NCBI GenBank assembly: GCA_030697615.1
Contig: JAUYPK010000095.1
Coordinates: forward strand, 1 to 11,735
Direction: 5' to 3'
DNA length: 11,735 bases
Origin: Microcaldota archaeon
GTDB taxonomy: Archaea; Micrarchaeota; Micrarchaeia; Norongarragalinales; UBA8480
Below are positions 7,934 to 11,735 of the stretch, one piece after another. Each line of letters opens with the position of its first letter. Positions within the stretch are counted from its first letter, which is position 1. The translations under genes and the position numbers were made by a program. A model generated the notes under the pieces. The model had not been told where the DNA came from, did no database searches, and was given only the letters and a program-made list of their open reading frames with translations.

Positions 7934-9116
7934 ACCCAGCTAAAAATAACGGCCGTCTGAGCTTGTCGATTGTTCCCGGGTGGGTTAAAATGAGCTGTTT
8001 GTTTGCAGTAAACCCCTTGAACTGGGATCTGCCTTTTGTCTTGCCGCCAATTTCAATCACTACATCATTAAGTAGATAATCCGGCGTTTTTTTACCGCGA
8101 TTAGTTTTCAAGTAGTGGAACTCCTTGCCGGAAAAACGGAGAACCTCTACAAAAAAATCTTCTCTTAGGTCTCCAATACATTCGTCAAAATTACGATACA
8201 ATAGCCTATACGGGAGGGACAAGCGAATTTTCGGCTCTTTAAGCACATTTGTGCCAGTTGGAAACACGCAGTTTAAAACAAAAGAATTTTCCAAAAGGTG
8301 GACATACTTTTCTGCTTTGTATTTTGTTATGCCAACGTTAGTTGCAAGAGAAGAGTAGCTGACATTTTCTCCGCTTGACTTGCCCATAAATTTCAATAAA
8401 TTTCTTACATGATTGGATTCTTCGAGTGAGATGTGATTCGTCTTGAGCAAATCATGCGTAATGATACGCTCAAGTATATTGTTAAATAAAGGCAAGAAAT
8501 CTCGTTTTTGGGAAGTAAATGGATAATTTCTTCCGCCTAAATACGCGTCAAACATATTTTCGTACTCAAGTACTGAACCATAATAGTCACGCGATGCCTC
8601 TTGGTTAATTAGCTGGTCAAATAAAAATGGCTTAACTATAACATTTTTTTCGAAAAAGATAAGTTCCCTGAACGACAAGGGAGGAATGGAAATAATCCTA
8701 GCTCTGCGCGATAAGTCAAAAGCGCCTTGTGATAAAGAAACTGCGGCTGAACCAGTGAAAATCACTTTGATGGATAAAAAGTCGTGGATTTTTTTTAATT
8801 CCTGTTCAAACAAAGGGTAAAACTGTAGCTCGTCAAGCAAAAAATATTTGATTCCTTTTCCTTGAAGCTCTTCTGCAAGTGAATAAAGTGAAGTTGGCAA
8901 AACAAAACTATCAAGCGAAAGGTAAAACGCTGAGTCAAGTTCAGCTAATAATTGCTTTAGGATAACGCTTTTTCCAACTCCCCTAGGGCCAACTAGCCCA
9001 ATAAACACTTTTTCCTTAAGAAAAGGCGATACCGAGTAGTAGATAAATCGCTTCTTTAAGTAGGTTTTCCCCTCTTCCCTTGCCTTTTCGCTGAATTCCA
9101 ATAGCTCCTTTTCCAT
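7920..9116 (-). CDS. AAA_14/DUF4143-family ATPase, 398 residues
   Basis: This is a cytoplasmic P-loop ATPase with the AAA_14 plus DUF4143 layout. Walker A is GPRGVGKS (43-50), Walker B is YFLLDELQ (91-98), and a sensor-like TGS lies at 121-123. The basic RRAR (137-140) is followed by the family-typical PPLSFREL (145-152) and a YLGGRNYPF segment (192-200). A winged-helix-like region (SYSSLATNVGITKYKAEKYV) spans about 253-272. The C-terminal part carries TPDYLLNDVVIEIGGK (344-359), resembling the nuclease-like core of DUF4143 proteins, with D346, E355 and K359. K lies four residues after E, not the usual two, so catalysis is doubtful. Length is about normal. The ATG has no Shine-Dalgarno and sits about 22 bases after a TATA-like box, suggesting a leaderless transcript. 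The biological role of this widely scattered family is not established. It looks like an independent gene between two surface-protein genes. Confidence 0.95.
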   Translation of the reverse strand: MEKELLEFSEKAREEGKTYLKKRFIYYSVSPFLKEKVFIGLVGPRGVGKSVILKQLLAELDSAFYLSLDSFVLPTSLYSLAEELQGKGIKYFLLDELQFYPLFEQELKKIHDFLSIKVIFTGSAAVSLSQGAFDLSRRARIISIPPLSFRELIFFEKNVIVKPFLFDQLINQEASRDYYGSVLEYENMFDAYLGGRNYPFTSQKRDFLPLFNNILERIITHDLLKTNHISLEESNHVRNLLKFMGKSSGENVSYSSLATNVGITKYKAEKYVHLLENSFVLNCVFPTGTNVLKEPKIRLSLPYRLLYRNFDECIGDLREDFFVEVLRFSGKEFHYLKTNRGKKTPDYLLNDVVIEIGGKTKGRSQFKGFTANKQLILTHPGTIDKLRRPLFLAGFIEW

Positions 9117-9137
9117 ACTAATATAGCACAGTAAACC

Positions 9138-9146
9138 CTTAAAATA
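9138..9146 (-). promoter_or_regulatory. TATA-like box of the ATPase gene
   Basis: TATTTTAAG on the minus strand ends about 22 bases before the ATG at 9116. This places the transcription start at or next to the ATG, and no Shine-Dalgarno is present, so leaderless transcription is likely. The tandem palindromic repeats begin a few bases upstream, where a bound protein could block or recruit TFB/TBP. Confidence 0.5.
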
Positions 9147-9150
9147 GTAT

Positions 9151-9212
9151 CATTTTGTCAAATTGATTTGCTAAAATGTAGTACATTTTGTTCAATTGAT
9201 TTGCCAAGATGT
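9151..9212. repeat. Tandem pair of 29-base partly palindromic repeats, probable operator
   Basis: Copies at 9151-9179 and 9184-9212 match at 25 of 29 positions with a 33-base period, about three helical turns. Copy 1 is itself a dyad: CATTTT and CAAAT on the left mirror ATTTG and AAAATG on the right. The copies also face each other across a perfect palindrome, AAAATGTA-G-TACATTTT (9173-9189). The half-sites read TTTGTCAAA, TTTGCTAAA, TTTGTTCAA and TTTGCCAAG. Lying just upstream of the ATPase TATA-like box, the array suggests cooperative binding by a dimeric regulator, perhaps the winged-helix-bearing ATPase itself. The repeat is certain and the regulatory role is inferred. Confidence 0.75.
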
Positions 9213-9248
9213 CACTATTATGCTTAAATGTGGCAAAAATACGCTTTG

Positions 9249-9276
9249 AAAAAATCCCGAGAATAACCGGATCTTC
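9249..9276 (-). terminator. Possible weak hairpin with T-run in the intergenic region
   Basis: On the minus strand AAGATCC can pair with GGATTTTT across a roughly 12-base loop (one G-T pair), and the 3' arm runs into six Ts. It may act as a back-up terminator for the upstream surface-protein transcript. The stem is short, so confidence is low. Confidence 0.25.
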
Positions 9277-9302
9277 GTCGGCCGCACTATAACCGCAGTC
9301 AG

Positions 9303-9318
9303 TATGATGCCCATCATA
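9303..9318. repeat. 16-base dyad TATGATG-CC-CATCATA
   Basis: Two perfect 7-base arms are separated by two bases. It lies about 190 bases upstream of the ATPase ATG and about 90 bases beyond the stop of the upstream gene. It could be a second operator or an RNA stem. No half-site is shared with the TTTGNNAAA-type repeats nearer the ATPase. Confidence 0.45.
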
Positions 9319-9321
9319 GTT

Positions 9322-9395
9322 AAAAAAGCTCACCATAAGCAAAAAACCGCTTTGGGGACAAAAACATAGCTGGAATGAACCTGCTGTAGAAAAAG
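9322..9395 (-). terminator. Cluster of T-runs ending the upstream surface-protein transcript
   Basis: Downstream of the TAA at 9408-9410 the minus strand has successive T-tracts: GGCTTTTTC (9395-9390), GTTTTTG near 9364, GGTTTTTTG (9346-9341) and GCTTTTTTA (9327-9322). Such staggered oligo-T zones without strong stems are typical archaeal termination regions. They make read-through into the ATPase unlikely. Confidence 0.45.
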
Positions 9396-9407
9396 CCGCG
9401 TTGTAGT

Positions 9408-11735
9408 TTATCGTACATCATCTGAACAAACTAATTTGAACGATGGGGGTGCTCCAACCACTGCACGCCCATTATCAAATTCCATTAGATACCTAAATCC
9501 AGGCGCTAATTCGGATGTGTCTTCAACTTTCCAAACGCCTGTTCTTATTTGACTGAGCCTATAAAGTCGCCCATTCTGAAACACGCGCATCAGGTTAAGA
9601 TTCATATTATTAGAAGTAATTGTCGGGTAGCCAACGGTTCCGAAAACACTCCATCCAAAAAGCCCACCTTCGTGGCCATAAGCCAAATCGCAATCCACCC
9701 TAGGTACGGCAAACGAGGTTTCACATAACGCATTGTTGCGCTCATCGTTCACTTTAACGAATGTCCCAACCGTTGCATCGGCTACGGATATTCCTGTGCT
9801 TAACACGCTTGCCGAATCTGACTTGTGCTCAAAGTCGTTATACACTTTGTTATTGATTTCAACAGTGTACTTTCCTGGAAAAACTGCATTCGTTGGACGT
9901 ACGTTAACTAGTAAATCAAGAGCAGGAGAAGTTGGAGTTTCTAGAACAAAGCGGCCAGTAGCTTGGCAAATTCCATTAAGCGCAGCCCGTTGTGGAGCAG
10001 CAGCTTGGAGCGGAGGATAGTAGCACCTTATTGCATAAGAGTTATCAGTGACGTCTAAACCATTTTCTTCAAGCAAATATATTTTTTCACTTTGCGGCAC
10101 TGGGTTTACCCTTGCAATAATTTGGCTGCCATCTTGTACAATGTTAAACCGCCCACTTCCCCTTGCAAAACCAGGCACAAATATCTGGCTGCCAACAAGA
10201 TCATCTGCACGGAATCCGCTAAACTGTAACCCAGTTGATTCCAACGCAGTTAGAGTTGTTGCACATTGTGCAATCGCGCTAAAAGTAGCTGGTTGTGCAG
10301 TGCAGAAAGTGTTTGTAAAGTCCGGCGGGTTTTTAACAGTTACAGGTATTGGAGAACCTGGTGAAAAAATTTCAATTGGCGAAAATACACTTTGCCATTG
10401 AATATCAGACTCTATTACTTGCTCCATTTGGTTAGCTACATTTATTTTTGCGCCTTGTGGCAATTGTTGCATGCCTCGCGGCGTTGAAACTTTTACTTTG
10501 AGCCGCACTGCATTATCTAAAACATAGTAAACTGGCTCCGCAGTTGCACTGCACTGGCCTTGGAGGATAGCCCGCTGTTGTTCCTGTTGCGCTGTTTGAG
10601 TTGCAGGCGGGTAAAAACATACCACTGGATAGACGTCATTGGAATCTTTTTGACCTACTAGATAAGTTTTTGTTGTTGGTAAGCTATTGAGATTTTGTAC
10701 AACAAAATCTGCACCAGAGGGCACAACACTATAATAGATAGAGACTGCTTCTCCGCCCGGATTTGGAAGCGCACTAGTTAATCGCGGTATAAATAAACCA
10801 TACCCAACATAACCAACTGGATTAGATGGATTGGCAAGTTTCACTTGGTTTGCAGAAAAAACTAAACTACTCGAACATTGTTCCGGAACATTGATAACGT
10901 CAACTTGTAAAGTGCAAAATGCATCGCCATTAGGATAGCTAACAGTAACGAGTGAATAAGACGGAATATTTTGTGAACTTACAAGGGACGCAATTATGTT
11001 TTTACTGGCAACAGCTAAATTGCCTATATTGTACTCGCCTGAAAATTCGTCGCCGGATATTTTTCCATTTGCTGGTAAATTTGGAGAACCTTGTTCAACT
11101 GAAAGAGCTATAGATAAAGCGGGTAAAGTGCCACCAGTTTGATAGCCAAGCGTGGCAGTTCCAGCGCATGTTCCAGTAAGGCTAGCTGCTGGTTCTGGCA
11201 CAGCTGCGGTTTGTTGCGCTGGATATTCACAAAGTAACTCAGCGTAATTTCCAGACGGGTCACTAGATGAATATTTTTCAACTAGATAACTTTTAGCTGG
11301 ACGCGAGGTTATTCTGTTAACCATCCAGCGGCCATCTTGCCTAGCAGTTCTAAGAAATTGATCAAATGTTTGTTGAGCGGCCGGAGTATCTGGCTTAAAC
11401 TCAATATCATACGGTTGTTGCCCAGGCACAAATAACTTATGCGAAGCTTCAGCGTTGTTAGTAGCACTAGTTTTACTAAAAACAGCCCCAGCAATCCACA
11501 CTTCCGAACCTCGGCCTCTTAATTCACCAGCTGGCCCAACTCCTTGAGATGGACTACATGAAGGAAGTGACAACCATTGAAGAATAGCACTACAAAATTG
11601 AGATCCATATTGATTTTTGATAATTACATTCTTACTAGTTGAAAATTCAGGCGCTATTGACGTAAAAAAAAAGTTTTTTCCTTGTTCAAAAGGAAGCTTA
11701 GTTGCTGAGTCAGTTGAAAGTTCAACAGTTGCTCC
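9408..11735 (-). CDS. Secreted cysteine-paired repeat protein, C-terminal 775 residues (start beyond the right edge)
   Basis: The frame is open from the right edge to TAA at 9410-9408. The TTG at 11573 is not a convincing start, because the 54 codons upstream are in frame and encode part of a repeat (NVIIKNQYGSQFCSAILQW). Counting from that TTG, the protein is three full ~200-residue modules plus a truncated one at each end. Each first half has F-[VI]-P and YL[VL]-type strands then C-[EFY]-YP, and about 20 residues later a second Cys (pairs C115/C136, C319/C341, C517/C536). Each second half ends in a further pair (C220/C233, C424/C437, C617/C628). The final partial module stops shortly after C706. 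Low Lys, abundant Ser/Thr/Pro/Gln and paired cysteines fit an exported beta-rich protein with disulfides. I recognise no named family or catalytic motif. No C-terminal membrane anchor is present, so any signal or anchor must be N-terminal, outside the window. A T-run zone follows. Confidence 0.9.
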   Translation of the reverse strand, partial: GATVELSTDSATKLPFEQGKNFFFTSIAPEFSTSKNVIIKNQYGSQFCSAILQWLSLPSCSPSQGVGPAGELRGRGSEVWIAGAVFSKTSATNNAEASHKLFVPGQQPYDIEFKPDTPAAQQTFDQFLRTARQDGRWMVNRITSRPAKSYLVEKYSSSDPSGNYAELLCEYPAQQTAAVPEPAASLTGTCAGTATLGYQTGGTLPALSIALSVEQGSPNLPANGKISGDEFSGEYNIGNLAVASKNIIASLVSSQNIPSYSLVTVSYPNGDAFCTLQVDVINVPEQCSSSLVFSANQVKLANPSNPVGYVGYGLFIPRLTSALPNPGGEAVSIYYSVVPSGADFVVQNLNSLPTTKTYLVGQKDSNDVYPVVCFYPPATQTAQQEQQRAILQGQCSATAEPVYYVLDNAVRLKVKVSTPRGMQQLPQGAKINVANQMEQVIESDIQWQSVFSPIEIFSPGSPIPVTVKNPPDFTNTFCTAQPATFSAIAQCATTLTALESTGLQFSGFRADDLVGSQIFVPGFARGSGRFNIVQDGSQIIARVNPVPQSEKIYLLEENGLDVTDNSYAIRCYYPPLQAAAPQRAALNGICQATGRFVLETPTSPALDLLVNVRPTNAVFPGKYTVEINNKVYNDFEHKSDSASVLSTGISVADATVGTFVKVNDERNNALCETSFAVPRVDCDLAYGHEGGLFGWSVFGTVGYPTITSNNMNLNLMRVFQNGRLYRLSQIRTGVWKVEDTSELAPGFRYLMEFDNGRAVVGAPPSFKLVCSDDVR
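9420..11735 (-). repeat. Protein-level repeat array of ~200-residue Cys-paired modules
   Basis: The modules lie at about 11501-10848, 10835-10239, 10229-9675 and 9665-9420 (partial), preceded by the second half of another running off the edge (11735 to about 11556). The YL anchor codons at 11288, 10664, 10079 and 9491 give periods of 208, 195 and 196 residues. The YP motifs between cysteines (CEYPAQ, CFYPPA, CYYPPL) align clearly. The second halves align through FCxxxxxxxxxxxxC-like pairs. DNA identity is low, so these are old duplications. Confidence 0.75.

Noticed and set aside
8125..8358. Plus-strand 77-codon frame inside the ATPase
   Set aside because: It is antisense to the conserved C-terminal and winged-helix parts of the ATPase and has no recognisable features.
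9151..9212. CRISPR-like direct repeats
   Set aside because: There are only two copies with a 4-base gap and no spacer-sized unique sequence. The dyad structure fits an operator.
9290..9320. C/D-box small RNA (ATGATGG ... CTGA on the minus strand)
   Set aside because: The boxes are only about nine bases apart, too close for a guide, and no second C'/D' pair was found.
9139..9342. Minus-strand 67-codon frame reading ILANQ twice
   Set aside because: The repeated peptide comes from the operator repeats, whose 33-base period is a multiple of three. The frame runs through T-runs, the weak hairpin and the TATA-like box, and has a TTG start with no ribosome site.
11571..11573. TTG as the start of the 775-residue protein (721 residues from here)
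   Set aside because: The frame stays open to the window edge and the upstream codons encode the end of another Cys-paired module, so the true start lies outside the window.

Overview
The window looks archaeal, quite possibly from an uncultivated DPANN-type lineage (Diapherotrites/Micrarchaeota-like), although no marker gene fixes the taxon. The evidence is an archaeal Shine-Dalgarno (GGTGAT) in front of a TTG start, a T-rich TATA-like box about 22 bases upstream of an ATG that has no ribosome binding site (leaderless style), T-run terminators without strong hairpins, an archaeal-style AAA_14/DUF4143 ATPase, and two very large extracellular proteins built from Ig-like and carboxypeptidase-regulatory-like modules. 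There are no rRNA, tRNA, CRISPR or transposase sequences.

Layout: all major genes lie on the minus strand, so they read from high to low coordinates. (1) 11735-9408 is the C-terminal 775 residues of a secreted repeat protein whose start lies beyond the right edge. It is an array of roughly 200-residue modules, each with two cysteine pairs. (2) 9407-9117 is a 291-base intergenic region. It has T-run terminators, a short perfect dyad, and a tandem pair of 29-base partly palindromic repeats just upstream of a TATA-like box. (3) 9116-7920 is a complete 398-residue AAA_14/DUF4143 ATPase. (4) 7919-7678 is a spacer holding a possible 43-codon plus-strand gene, the ATPase terminator and the leader of the next gene. 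(5) 7677-1 is the first 2559 residues of a giant membrane-anchored surface protein that runs off the left edge. Its frame was read codon by codon and has no stop in the window.

Functionally this is a cell-surface locus: two large, cysteine-bearing, beta-rich exoproteins on either side of an independently controlled P-loop ATPase. The surface proteins probably take part in envelope structure or cell-cell contact. The ATPase looks like an unrelated insertion with its own operator, promoter and terminator. The most interesting points are the Cys-paired repeat array, the Gly/Ala-rich hydrophobic helices near the C-terminal part of the giant protein (reminiscent of translocation or pore segments), and the double palindromic operator in front of the ATPase.
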